A DNA stretch of 64,000 nucleotides. It comes from CAZQYC01 sp964597495 (lineage in GTDB: Bacteria > Pseudomonadota > Gammaproteobacteria > Steroidobacterales > Steroidobacteraceae). The stretch is taken from NCBI GenBank assembly GCA_964597495.1, contig CAZQYC010000007.1:10102-74101 (forward strand), written 5' to 3'. Position numbers and translations under genes: made by a program. Shown here piece after piece: positions 25,602 through 33,505 of the stretch (positions are counted from its first letter, which is position 1; each line of letters begins with the position of its first letter). The notes beneath the pieces are model-generated. The model was not told the origin of the DNA. It ran no database searches and worked only from the letters and a program-made list of their open reading frames with translations.

Positions 25602-26978
25602 ATGGGCGCACAACAGAGCATTCGCGACGTACGGCATGCGGTGTGGCGCGAGCGGCTCGCGCGCCGTCTTTATCGTGCGGAACATATTCCCGACCCACCT
25701 GTCGAGGGGCAATTGACCCGCATGATCGGCTTAACCCTCGAAGCATCCGGTTGCGAAGCGGCGATCGGCGATCGCTGCGACGTGGTCGCCGCCGACGGCA
25801 TGCGCGTCGAAGCCGAAGTGGTCGGTTTTGCGCAGGAGCGTTTGTTTCTCATGCCCACGGGCGACATTCACGGCGTAAAGCCGAGTGCGCGCGTGATTCC
25901 CGTTCAAAAGGCCGGCAGCGCCGCTGTAGGTCCGCAATTACTGGGCCGCATTATCGACGGCGGCGGAAATCCGCTCGACGGACTCGGGCCGATCGAGTGC
26001 GAACAATCCGTCCGTTTGATGGGCGCGCCGATCAATCCGCTGGCGCGGCAGCCGATCAGCCAACCGCTCGATGTCGGTATTCGCTCGATTAATTCTTTGC
26101 TCACGGTGGGTCGCGGACAGCGCATCGGCCTGTTCGCGGGCAGCGGCGTCGGCAAGAGTGTATTGCTCGGCATGATGGCGCGCTACACCGCGGCCGACAT
26201 CATCGTGGTCGGACTCATCGGCGAACGCGGCCGCGAAGTAAAGGAATTCGTCGAACGCATTTTGGGTCCGGAAGGACGTCGCCGCGCCGTAGTGGTTGCG
26301 ACGCCGGCGGACAACCCGCCGTTGATGCGATTGCATGGCGCATGGCTAGCCACGGCGATCGCCGAATACTTTCGCGACCGCGGTAAAAGCGTCTTGTTGC
26401 TGATGGACTCGCTCACGCGTTTTGCACAGGCGCAGCGCGAGATCGGCTTGGCCATCGGCGAGGCGCCGGCTACCAAAGGCTATCCGCCGTCGGTGTTCGC
26501 TCGTTTGCCGCAATTGGTCGAGCGTGCGGGTAACGGTGCCGAGAAATCGGGATCGATTACCGCGTTTTACACCGTGTTGACCGAGGGCGACGATCCGCAC
26601 GATCCGATCGCCGATGCGGCGCGCGCTATTCTCGACGGGCATTTCGTGCTGTCGCGACGGATCGCCGAATCGGGTCTGTATCCGGCCATCGATGTCGAAG
26701 CATCGATCAGTCGTGTCATGCAGGAGATCGTATCGCCCGCGCAATTAAAGCTGGCGCGTCACTTTCGCCAAACGCTCTCCACGTATCAACAGAATCGCGA
26801 CTTGATCGCCATCGGTGCCTACGCCCGCGGCAGCGATCCGCGCATCGACTCCGCCATTGCGGCCTGGCCCAAGTTGCAGCAGCTGTTGCAACAGGATATG
26901 CACGAGCGTTTCGATCTCCATGCCAGTGCCCAAGCATTGAGACAAATCGGTCCGGCAATAGGAGCTGATGCAGCATGA
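25602..26978 (+). CDS. fliI: flagellum-specific ATPase FliI
   Basis: A 458-residue F1-beta-like ATPase that energises export of rod, hook and filament subunits. Walker A (GSGVGKSVLLG), Walker B (KSVLLLMDSLTRFAQ) and the conserved IGERGREVKEF are present, and the length is normal. ATG 25602 lies two bases after the fliH stop. A longer reading from 25425 would overlap fliH with non-homologous residues and is rejected. The end overlaps fliJ as ATGA at 26975. Confidence 0.97.
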   Translation: MGAQQSIRDVRHAVWRERLARRLYRAEHIPDPPVEGQLTRMIGLTLEASGCEAAIGDRCDVVAADGMRVEAEVVGFAQERLFLMPTGDIHGVKPSARVIPVQKAGSAAVGPQLLGRIIDGGGNPLDGLGPIECEQSVRLMGAPINPLARQPISQPLDVGIRSINSLLTVGRGQRIGLFAGSGVGKSVLLGMMARYTAADIIVVGLIGERGREVKEFVERILGPEGRRRAVVVATPADNPPLMRLHGAWLATAIAEYFRDRGKSVLLLMDSLTRFAQAQREIGLAIGEAPATKGYPPSVFARLPQLVERAGNGAEKSGSITAFYTVLTEGDDPHDPIADAARAILDGHFVLSRRIAESGLYPAIDVEASISRVMQEIVSPAQLKLARHFRQTLSTYQQNRDLIAIGAYARGSDPRIDSAIAAWPKLQQLLQQDMHERFDLHASAQALRQIGPAIGADAA

Positions 26979-27418
26979 CACGCAGCGAACGAATGCAACC
27001 GGTTCAGAAGTTCGTCAACGCCAACGAGCGTCGCGAAGCGGGTGAACTCGCGATCAGCGAACGGCGTTTGGCCGAATGCGAACGCAAGCTCGACGAGCTT
27101 AAGCAATACGAGCAGGACTACCGCGATGGATTCAACACGCGCGTGTCGGCCGGAATGGGGGGCAACGGGTTGCGCGACTATCAGCAGTTTCTCGCGCGCT
27201 TGATGGACGCGATTCGACAGCAATCGCAGATCGTGGAACGCGCGCGCGCCGAACGTGACCAGCAGCAAGACCAGTGGCGTGAAGCCGCGCAACGGCACAA
27301 GGCGATCGATCGAGTGGTGGAAAATTGGAAGTCGGAGGAACGTCGCGACGCCGATCGCTTCGAACAGCGCGAAAGCGACGAGCGCGCTACCCGTAATGCA
27401 TCGCAACGTTCCGAGTAA
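26975..27418 (+). CDS. fliJ: flagellar export protein FliJ
   Basis: A 147-residue, highly charged coiled-coil protein that sits in the FliI ring like the gamma subunit of F1 and recycles chaperones. The family pattern is visible in ECERKLDELKQYEQDYRDGF (about 31-50) and the terminal ESDERATRNASQRSE. It is coupled to fliI by a four-base overlap. Confidence 0.93.
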   Translation: MTRSERMQPVQKFVNANERREAGELAISERRLAECERKLDELKQYEQDYRDGFNTRVSAGMGGNGLRDYQQFLARLMDAIRQQSQIVERARAERDQQQDQWREAAQRHKAIDRVVENWKSEERRDADRFEQRESDERATRNASQRSE

Positions 27419-27437
27419 ACGGCAATTACCTTTGGAT

Positions 27438-28415
27438 ATGTCCATGGCTAACGAACTTGCAATTCCTTCCTGCCCGCCCGCAACGACGGCAACGACAACT
27501 GCGCCGTCTGCCGAGTCTCCGTCGGGCGCCAACGATTTTGTCGCCGCGTTAGCCAGCGTGCTGACGACCGAAGCTTCTCTGGCTGCCGCTGCGACTGTCG
27601 CGCCGCCGATGTTGGCGGAGGGAAAGGATGAATCGACCGATCTGGAGGAAGTGGTCGATGCCGACGCGCTTTCGATCGATCCTCAGACGTTCATGCTGTC
27701 GCTCGATCAGGCGTTGCGCACCGATGTGCCAGTTCAAGCAGGGTCGCGAGACGTTGCGTATCAAGCAAGTGCTTCTACCGATCGAGTCGTCTTGTCGGCG
27801 CTCGCAACCGCCACCACGTCGTTCTCGACCGGTCATGAAATGGTGGCCGAGGACATCGTCCCTTCCGCTGCCGCTACGCAGGCGGCTCGCGGTGCGGCTG
27901 ATGCGCTGCTTGAATCTAAAACCGAAGCGAAACCCGCGGCAGACAATGCGAATCCCGTCGTTATGACGGCAAATGCGACAACACACGAACGCATTGCCGA
28001 ATTGCGGGAGCACCCGACGATTCGCGCCCATGTCGGAACCTCCACGTGGACCGAAGAACTCGCCGGAAAACTGACCGTGATGATTGGCAAGGGATTGCAA
28101 TCGGCGTCGTTGCAGTTGTCGCCCGAGCACTTAGGGCCCCTTGAAGTCCGCATCTCCGTGCAAAACGAACAAGCTTCCGTCTGGTTCGGGGCCGCGCATG
28201 CGGAAACTCGTAGTGCCTTAGAACACGCGCTGCCGCGCCTGCGGGAGCTCTTGGCGGGTCAAGGATTGAATCTCAGCGATGCAGGGGTCTTTCGCGAAGC
28301 CCCACGGCAGCAAGGCAAGCCGTGGAGCGGAGCGGATTCTGGCCGCTCGTCAGAGAGTGAGCGCGAGTTTAAGGTTGTTCTCGGTGCGCGAGGGTTGGTG
28401 GATGCGTACGCGTGA
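27438..28415 (+). CDS. fliK: flagellar hook-length control protein FliK
   Basis: A 325-residue secreted ruler. The N-terminal 200 residues are Ala/Thr/Pro-rich and poorly conserved, as usual. The C-terminal substrate-switch domain is clear (LQLSPEHLGPLEVRISVQNE, then LRELLAGQGLNLSDAGV, about 225-290). ATG 27438 (or 27444) fits the region after fliJ; the longer reading from 27255 overlaps fliJ. A heptad junction and a new promoter follow. Confidence 0.92.
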   Translation: MSMANELAIPSCPPATTATTTAPSAESPSGANDFVAALASVLTTEASLAAAATVAPPMLAEGKDESTDLEEVVDADALSIDPQTFMLSLDQALRTDVPVQAGSRDVAYQASASTDRVVLSALATATTSFSTGHEMVAEDIVPSAAATQAARGAADALLESKTEAKPAADNANPVVMTANATTHERIAELREHPTIRAHVGTSTWTEELAGKLTVMIGKGLQSASLQLSPEHLGPLEVRISVQNEQASVWFGAAHAETRSALEHALPRLRELLAGQGLNLSDAGVFREAPRQQGKPWSGADSGRSSESEREFKVVLGARGLVDAYA

Positions 28416-28421
28416 GGAAAG

Positions 28422-28535
28422 CTACTAGCAATTAGCCGCTGGCTACTAGCCACTAGCGACTAGCCAGAGTAAGAACGAATTCCCGTGGATTCTTCTCTGG
28501 CTAGTCGCTAGTGGCTAGCGGCTAGTTGCTAAAGG
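28422..28535. repeat. paired heptad arrays forming a long hairpin, fliK-fliL junction
   Basis: The left arm reads ctactag, caattag, ccgctgg, ctactag, ccactag, cgactag, ccagag (28422-28469). The right arm, inverted, reads caactag, ccgctag, ccactag, cgactag, ccagag (28495-28535). The inner 24 bases pair perfectly, and the outer units match in order if one extra left unit is looped out. The 25-base loop also has aagaa and ttctt at its edges. Confidence 0.93.
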
Positions 28536-28729
28536 ATGAGCAATTCGCTCATCCGTTCCTTCAGGCAATCGCTCGCTTACTGTCCCCGCCAAATTTCCGG
28601 CGCGTCGAGGAAAGCTCGATCACTCGTTTCAACGCCAATGTGCACAAGCGCACGTGCTCGATCGTCAATGTGTGTCGCAAGTCTTGTTTTGTGGTGCAGG
28701 CGAACGATGCGGCAAAAGTCCGCCGCCCG

Positions 28730-28744
28730 TGGCATGCGCCTTGC
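28730..28744 (+). promoter_or_regulatory. sigma-54 promoter of the fliL operon
   Basis: TGGCAT-GCGCC-TTGC (28730-28744), followed by TAA, matches the RpoN consensus TGGCAC-N5-TTGC at all but one position with the required 10 bases between GG and GC. The start would be near 28756, about 35 bases before fliL. It probably drives fliLMNOPQR-flhB under FleQ. Confidence 0.8.
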
Positions 28745-28790
28745 TAATTACACCTCGTGTCTAGTTGTTTGACGGTCCGAGGGCATTGCG

Positions 28791-29408
28791 ATGGCCGAGT
28801 CCACAGAAAATCAAGGCGATAAAAAACCGGAAGCCGCGCCGAAAAAGGTGCCGCTCAATACCACGAATTTGTTGTTGCTCGTCGTCATCGGCGTGTTGTT
28901 GCTCGCCGTAGTCGGCGGAACCATTGCTGCCATCTTGATTTATCGCAACGGCAATCACGCGGCGGTGGCTGCGCCGGCGGCCGGCGGGGAGCTCGCTGCC
29001 GAAGGCGACAAGGAAAAAGACGCGAAGGCCAAAGAAAAAGAACCGAAGAAGGAGAAGGAGACGAAAAAAGACGACAAGCCGAAGGCGCCTGCGCTGTACG
29101 TAACGTTGGAACCGCCTTTCGTCGTTAATTTTTCGGCGGGCAAGCCCGCCAAGTTTTTGCAGATCTCGATGGAAATCATGACGCGCGATCCGGCGACCGC
29201 GCAAATCTTGAAGGAGAACAACCCGCTTTTGCGCAACGACATTCTGATGTTGTTCGGCGCTCAGCAATACGAGACCGTTTCTGTGCAGGAGGGGCGCGAA
29301 GTTCTGCGCGGACAAACGCTCGATACCGTACGCGGCGTCGTCAAGAAAGAAGGCGGCAAGCCGGCGGAAGTCGAGGCCGTGTACTTCACCAGTTTCGTCA
29401 TGCAGTAG
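28791..29408 (+). CDS. fliL: flagellar basal-body protein FliL
   Basis: A 205-residue single-pass membrane protein that encircles the stator. The membrane helix is at about 24-48 (TTNLLLLVVIGVLLLAVVGG). A Lys/Glu/Ala-rich linker (about 72-100) and the periplasmic FliL domain (YVTLEPPFVVNFSAGKPAKF, then TSFVMQ) follow. The linker is longer than in enterics. It is the first gene behind the sigma-54 promoter. Confidence 0.95.
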   Translation: MAESTENQGDKKPEAAPKKVPLNTTNLLLLVVIGVLLLAVVGGTIAAILIYRNGNHAAVAAPAAGGELAAEGDKEKDAKAKEKEPKKEKETKKDDKPKAPALYVTLEPPFVVNFSAGKPAKFLQISMEIMTRDPATAQILKENNPLLRNDILMLFGAQQYETVSVQEGREVLRGQTLDTVRGVVKKEGGKPAEVEAVYFTSFVMQ

Positions 29409-29425
29409 TCGCGGCGAACTCCCTC

Positions 29426-30460
29426 ATGGCAAACGAAATTCTCAATCAAGACGAAATCGATGCGCTGATCCACGGAGTGGACGCCGGCACAGTGCCGACC
29501 GAAGCCGATCCTGCCAGCGCCGCAATGGGCGAAGTGCGCCCGTACGATCTCACTACGCAAACTCGGATCGTTCGCGGCCGCATGCCGACGCTCGATCTCA
29601 TCAACGAGCGATTCGCGCGTTTATTCCGCACTAGTTTGTTCAACATGATGCGCCGTACGCCGCAAATCTCGGTGGGTACGGTGCAGCTCAGCAAGTTTTC
29701 GGATTATTTGCACAGTCTGTACGTGCCGACCAGTCTCAACATCGTGAAAGTCCATCCTTTTCGCGGCACGGGGTTGGTAGTTCTCGATCCCAGGCTCGTG
29801 TTTTCGGCGGTCGACAATTTCTTCGGCGGCTCCGGTCGCCACGCCAAGATCGAAGGCCGCGACTTCACGACGACCGAAGCGCGCATCATTCAGCTTCTTC
29901 TGAAAAATATTTTTGTCGATCTGCAGGCGGCTTGGTCGAACGTCGCGCAATTGAACATCGAGTACTTAAGCACCGAGATGAATCCGCAGTTCGCGAACAT
30001 CGCGGGCCCGACGGAAATGGTCGTCATCAGCACGTTCCGAGTCGAGCTTGACGGAGGCGGAGGCAATCTTCATGTCACCATGCCGTCGTCGATGCTCGAG
30101 CCGGTACGCGAAATTCTCGATTCCGGCGCCGCCACCGATCGCATCGGCCAAGACGAGCGCTGGGCGCAGGCCTTGCGCGAAGAAATCGAAGATGCGGAGA
30201 TCGAACTCGGCATGGTGCTGGGGCGCGGACAACTGAAGCTCGAGCAGCTGATCAATCTGCAGCCGGGCGACATCGTGCCGTTCGACTTCAACGGTCGCGC
30301 GACCATCGTCGTTGGCGACGTTCCCGTGTTTCGCGGCAACTACGGCGTGTCGAACGGCATGCAGGCGCTCAAGATCGACGAGCGCGTGCTGCGTCATAAA
30401 CCCAAGATTCTGGATTCGCTAATGCCGCGCCAGCCGCAAACCGGCTTGGTCGCCGAGTAG
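29426..30460 (+). CDS. fliM: flagellar motor switch protein FliM
   Basis: A 344-residue C-ring protein. The N-terminal CheY-P docking helix (LNQDEIDALIHGVDAG, residues 5-20) is followed by the middle CheC-like domain (MPTLDLINERFARLFRTSLF) and the C-terminal SpoA domain (GRATIVVGDVPVFRGNYGV). Its length and motifs are standard. The gene lies directly before fliN, its partner. Confidence 0.98.
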   Translation: MANEILNQDEIDALIHGVDAGTVPTEADPASAAMGEVRPYDLTTQTRIVRGRMPTLDLINERFARLFRTSLFNMMRRTPQISVGTVQLSKFSDYLHSLYVPTSLNIVKVHPFRGTGLVVLDPRLVFSAVDNFFGGSGRHAKIEGRDFTTTEARIIQLLLKNIFVDLQAAWSNVAQLNIEYLSTEMNPQFANIAGPTEMVVISTFRVELDGGGGNLHVTMPSSMLEPVREILDSGAATDRIGQDERWAQALREEIEDAEIELGMVLGRGQLKLEQLINLQPGDIVPFDFNGRATIVVGDVPVFRGNYGVSNGMQALKIDERVLRHKPKILDSLMPRQPQTGLVAE

Positions 30461-30485
30461 TCGTCATATTAGTAGAGGTACGCCC

Positions 30486-30821
30486 ATGAGCGCAGATGCA
30501 TCCGCGGAAGCGGCCGAGTTCGAAAACTTAAGAGACGAAGCGGTGCTGGAAGGCAAGCGCGACATCAACATGGAAGTGGTTCTTGACGTGCCGGTGACGC
30601 TCTCGATGGAAGTCGGGCGCGCGCGCATCCCGATTCGAAATTTGTTGCAACTCAACCAGGGCTCCGTCGTCGAATTGGACCGCGCCGCCGGCGAGGCGCT
30701 GGACGTCTATGTCAACGGAACACTGATCGCGCACGGCGAAGTCGTGGTCGTCAACGAAAAATTCGGCATTCGTCTCACCGACGTGATCAGTCCTGCCGAG
30801 CGCATTCGCAAGTTGAAGTAA
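30486..30821 (+). CDS. fliN: flagellar motor switch protein FliN
   Basis: A 111-residue SpoA-domain protein at the base of the C-ring. The signature runs from DVPVTLSMEVGRARIPIRNL through GSVVELDRAAGEALDVYVNG to VVVNEKFGIRLTDVISP. It is short, with little N-terminal extension, as in pseudomonads. Five bases separate it from fliO. Confidence 0.98.
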   Translation: MSADASAEAAEFENLRDEAVLEGKRDINMEVVLDVPVTLSMEVGRARIPIRNLLQLNQGSVVELDRAAGEALDVYVNGTLIAHGEVVVVNEKFGIRLTDVISPAERIRKLK

Positions 30822-30825
30822 TTCC

Positions 30826-31332
30826 ATGCGGACGATTTTCGAAACGCGCGTTGTATCGGCTGCCGGCAAGAGAATAATTGCTGGCGTGTTCGGATTCGCC
30901 GGACTTGTCGGTATGGCGTTCGCGAACGATCAAAAGCTGTTCGCTGCACCGCCGGCCACGCAGAACGCGGCACCGTCCGGTGCGGGCTCGATGGCGCAAG
31001 CAACCCTGGCGCTCGTATTGGTTTTGATTGCGGTGTTCGCCGCTGCCTATGTACTCCGCCGATTGCGAAAATTCGGCGGCACAGTCTGCGCTCACGGAAT
31101 CGAAGTCGTTTCGCAAGCGGCGCTCGGATCGAAGGAGCGCGCTGTGTTGCTGAAAGTAGCGGGCGTACACGTATTGGTCGGAGTGGCTCCCGGTCAAGTG
31201 AATTTGCTGCACGTCCTCGATCCGAATTCCATTCCCGCCACCAGCGCATCCGCACCCGTTGCGGATCCGAAAAACGCATTGAACGCACCGTCGTTCAAGT
31301 CGCTGCTCAAGCAGAGCTTGGGGATGAAATGA
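30826..31332 (+). CDS. fliO: flagellar biosynthesis protein FliO
   Basis: A 168-residue membrane protein that helps assemble the FliP ring. A hydrophobic N-terminal segment (about 17-35) may be a signal or anchor. The main membrane helix is at about 56-79 (ATLALVLVLIAVFAAAYVL). The cytoplasmic family domain (VVSQAALGSKERAVLLKVAG, HVLVGVAPGQVNLLH) is clear. The end overlaps fliP by four bases. Confidence 0.93.
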   Translation: MRTIFETRVVSAAGKRIIAGVFGFAGLVGMAFANDQKLFAAPPATQNAAPSGAGSMAQATLALVLVLIAVFAAAYVLRRLRKFGGTVCAHGIEVVSQAALGSKERAVLLKVAGVHVLVGVAPGQVNLLHVLDPNSIPATSASAPVADPKNALNAPSFKSLLKQSLGMK

Positions 31333-32213
31333 GCGCGACGCACGGACACGCCCCCTCCCTAACCCTCCCCCGTTCTACGGGGGAGGGGATGCAGAAGAAA
31401 CTTCTCCCCCTCCTCCGCAATGCGGGGGAGGGCAGGGTGGGGGCATCTTCCGCATCACGACGCCTCTCTCTCATCGTACTTCGCAATTTCGCAATCGTTC
31501 TATTCACCTGCCTGGCGCTCGCCAATGCATCGTTTGCAGCCGGCCTTCCCGCCGTGACCATTCAAAATGGGCCCAGTGGTCAGACGTATTCCCTGACTCT
31601 GCAGATTCTTTTCCTAATGACGGCGATCACGCTCTTGCCGGCGGCGCTGCTCATGATGACCGGATTTACGCGCATCGTGATCGTGCTGGCGATTCTTCGT
31701 CAGGCGCTGGGCGCCGGCCAGGCGCCGCCGAATCAAGTGTTGATCGGGCTCGCGCTCTTTCTCACGATGTTCGTGATGGCGCCGGTGATCGACAAGATTC
31801 AAGCCGATGCGGTGCAACCGTACGCCGAAGACAAGATTACGGCGAGCGTGGCCTTCGACAAGGGACTCGCGCCGCTTAAGCAATTCATGCTCGATCAAAC
31901 CCGCGAGAGCGACATCGCGAGTTTCGTACGCATCGCCGGCGGAAAAGGGTTCGCCACTCCGCAGGAAGTTCCGCTGACGATCTTGGTGCCTGCCTTCGCA
32001 ACCAGCGAATTGAAATCGGCTTTCCAAATCGGATTCCTGATCTTCATTCCGTTCGTGATCATCGATCTGGTGGTCGCGAGCGTACTCATGTCGATGGGCA
32101 TGATGATGCTCTCACCGGTACTGATTTCTCTGCCGTTCAAGATCATGTTGTTCGTGCTGGTCGATGGCTGGGCGTTGGTGATGGGGACGTTGGCGGCGAG
32201 TTTCTACCGATAG
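31329..32213 (+). CDS. fliP: flagellar export gate protein FliP with a repeat-derived N-terminus
   Basis: A 294-residue export-gate subunit. The mature family part starts near residue 78 (SLTLQILFLMTAITLLPAAL, MTGFTRIVIVLAILRQALG) with four membrane helices and ends normally. It is preceded by a cleavable signal peptide at about 46-71. Unusually, residues about 8-39 are encoded by a GC-rich palindromic repeat (LTLPRSTGEG, then NAGEGRVGASS), so the protein is about 40 residues longer at the N-terminus than typical. The start overlaps fliO. An internal ATG at 31389 immediately follows GGGGAGGGG from the repeat and could be an alternative start. Confidence 0.95.
   Translation: MSATHGHAPSLTLPRSTGEGMQKKLLPLLRNAGEGRVGASSASRRLSLIVLRNFAIVLFTCLALANASFAAGLPAVTIQNGPSGQTYSLTLQILFLMTAITLLPAALLMMTGFTRIVIVLAILRQALGAGQAPPNQVLIGLALFLTMFVMAPVIDKIQADAVQPYAEDKITASVAFDKGLAPLKQFMLDQTRESDIASFVRIAGGKGFATPQEVPLTILVPAFATSELKSAFQIGFLIFIPFVIIDLVVASVLMSMGMMMLSPVLISLPFKIMLFVLVDGWALVMGTLAASFYR
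31350..31444. repeat. GC-rich palindromic element at the fliP 5' end
   Basis: The same family as 2431-2559. The outer arms gccccctccct (31350-31360) and agggtgggggc (31434-31444) pair with one mismatch and enclose a ccctcccccg/cgggggaggg hairpin and a second ccccctcc-type hairpin. The right end, ggagggcagggtgggggcat plus cttc, is identical in both copies. It is read in the same frame as in flgJ. Confidence 0.85.
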
Positions 32214-32315
32214 CTACTAGTTGCTAGCTACTAGCCAGATTTGGAGTTACGCACATGAAAAATTCATCTTTCCTTTTCTTGCTAGTAGCTAGCGGCTAGC
32301 AGCTAGAGGCTTCTT
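32214..32315. repeat. paired heptad arrays filling the fliP-fliQ junction
   Basis: Left arm 32214-32240 (ctactag, ttgctag, ctactag, ccagat) starts at the fliP TAG stop. Right arm 32282-32309 (ctagtag, ctagcgg, ctagcag, ctagagg) is followed by cttctt and the fliQ ATG. The whole 102-base junction is the element. Confidence 0.92.
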
Positions 32316-32585
32316 ATGACTCCTGAAACCGTCATGACCGTAGCTCAACGTGCTCTTGAGATCACGTTGCTGCTTTCCGCGCCGCTGTTATTGGCCGCAC
32401 TCGTCGTTGGCTTGCTAGTCGGCGTGTTTCAAGCGGCGACGCAGATCAATGAAATGACGTTGTCGTTCATTCCGAAATTGCTCGGCATGGCTGCGACAGC
32501 GGTGATAGCGGGGCCGTGGATGCTCAAGTTGATCGTCGGGTATACGCGGGAGTTGTTCGAGAGCATTCCGGGATTGATTGGATAA
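32316..32585 (+). CDS. fliQ: flagellar export gate protein FliQ
   Basis: An 89-residue protein with two membrane helices (about 15-38 and 53-73) and the family signature (TPETVMTVAQRALEITLLLS, VGVFQAATQINEMTLSFIP). Length and sequence are standard. It is bounded on both sides by 102-base heptad-repeat junctions. The AGAGG just upstream could act as a ribosome binding site. Confidence 0.98.
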   Translation: MTPETVMTVAQRALEITLLLSAPLLLAALVVGLLVGVFQAATQINEMTLSFIPKLLGMAATAVIAGPWMLKLIVGYTRELFESIPGLIG

Positions 32586-32586
32586 G

Positions 32587-32687
32587 CCGCTAGCAACTAG
32601 TTACTAGCCACTAGCCAGATTAGGAAATACAGATGAACCCAACTCACACTCTTTTCTGGCTAGCTGCTAGCGGCTAGTAGCTTTCTT
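32587..32687. repeat. paired heptad arrays filling the fliQ-fliR junction
   Basis: Left arm 32587-32620 (ccgctag, caactag, ttactag, ccactag, ccagat). Right arm 32656-32687 (ctgg, ctagctg, ctagcgg, ctagtag, ctttctt) runs directly into the fliR ATG. The junction is again exactly 102 bases. Confidence 0.92.
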
Positions 32688-33503
32688 ATGCTCACCCTCT
32701 CTCCCGGCCAGCTCGAAACCTATCTCGCCCAGTACTTCTGGCCGTTCGTGCGCATCGGCGCGTGCTTGATGGTTGCTCCGGTGTTCGGCGCGCAATTCGT
32801 TCCGCCGCGTTTGCGCATCGTGCTGGCGGGTGCGCTAACGCTTTTGGTCGCGCCTGCGCTTGCAGCGCCCACTGACGTGGTCTTGATGTCCGTGAATGGC
32901 GCCGTGATTACGCTCCAACAGATGTTGATCGGCGTGGCTGCTGGGTTCGTTCTGCAAGTGGTTTTCGATTCGCTCGCCATGGGCGGGCAGTTATTGGCGA
33001 ATAGCATGGGGTTGAGTTTTGCGTTCAATGTCGATCCACAGCACGGCGCTAGTACGCCGGTGGTTGGCCAACTCTACATGCTGCTGGTGACGCTGACGTT
33101 TCTCGCTCTCAACGGCCATATCGCCTTGATCGAAGCGCTGCTTCGCAGCTTTTATACCCTGCCTATCGGTTCGCAAGGGCTCGGCGCGGACAACGCCTGG
33201 GCCGTCGTGATGTGGGGCAGGAATTTGTTCGAGGGCGCGCTCGCGGTGGCATTGCCTGGCATGACGGCATTGCTCATCGTGAATCTGGGTTTTGGCGTGA
33301 TGAGCCGTGCCGCCCCTTCGCTGAATATGTTTGCCGTCGGATTTCCGATCACGCTCGTGTTCGGTCTGGCCATCGTGCTGCTCGGATTACCGGCTGTGCA
33401 GGCGAGTTTCACGTCGTTGTTCGGCGTGACGTTCGATGCACTAGGCGCGCTCTTGGGCGGCGAGTCGGGTTCGACGATCGGTCGTGATGCGGGAGGCATG
33501 TGA
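32688..33503 (+). CDS. fliR: flagellar export gate protein FliR
   Basis: A 271-residue export-gate membrane protein with about six hydrophobic segments. Conserved pieces include FVRIGACLMVAPVFGAQFVP near the start and TALLIVNLGFGVMSRAAPSL near 205-224. No Shine-Dalgarno is visible; the repeat sequence ctttctt abuts the ATG. The stop lies within a few bases of flhB. Confidence 0.97.
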   Translation: MLTLSPGQLETYLAQYFWPFVRIGACLMVAPVFGAQFVPPRLRIVLAGALTLLVAPALAAPTDVVLMSVNGAVITLQQMLIGVAAGFVLQVVFDSLAMGGQLLANSMGLSFAFNVDPQHGASTPVVGQLYMLLVTLTFLALNGHIALIEALLRSFYTLPIGSQGLGADNAWAVVMWGRNLFEGALAVALPGMTALLIVNLGFGVMSRAAPSLNMFAVGFPITLVFGLAIVLLGLPAVQASFTSLFGVTFDALGALLGGESGSTIGRDAGGM

Positions 33504-33505
33504 CC

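Larger units (their letters stand above)
28416..28790. other. fliK-fliL intergenic region
   Basis: These 375 bases hold a near-perfect paired heptad array (28422-28535), about 190 bases without recognisable features and then a sigma-54 promoter (28730-28744). No gene is supported. The gap marks a transcript boundary between fliE-K and fliL-flhB. Confidence 0.7.
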
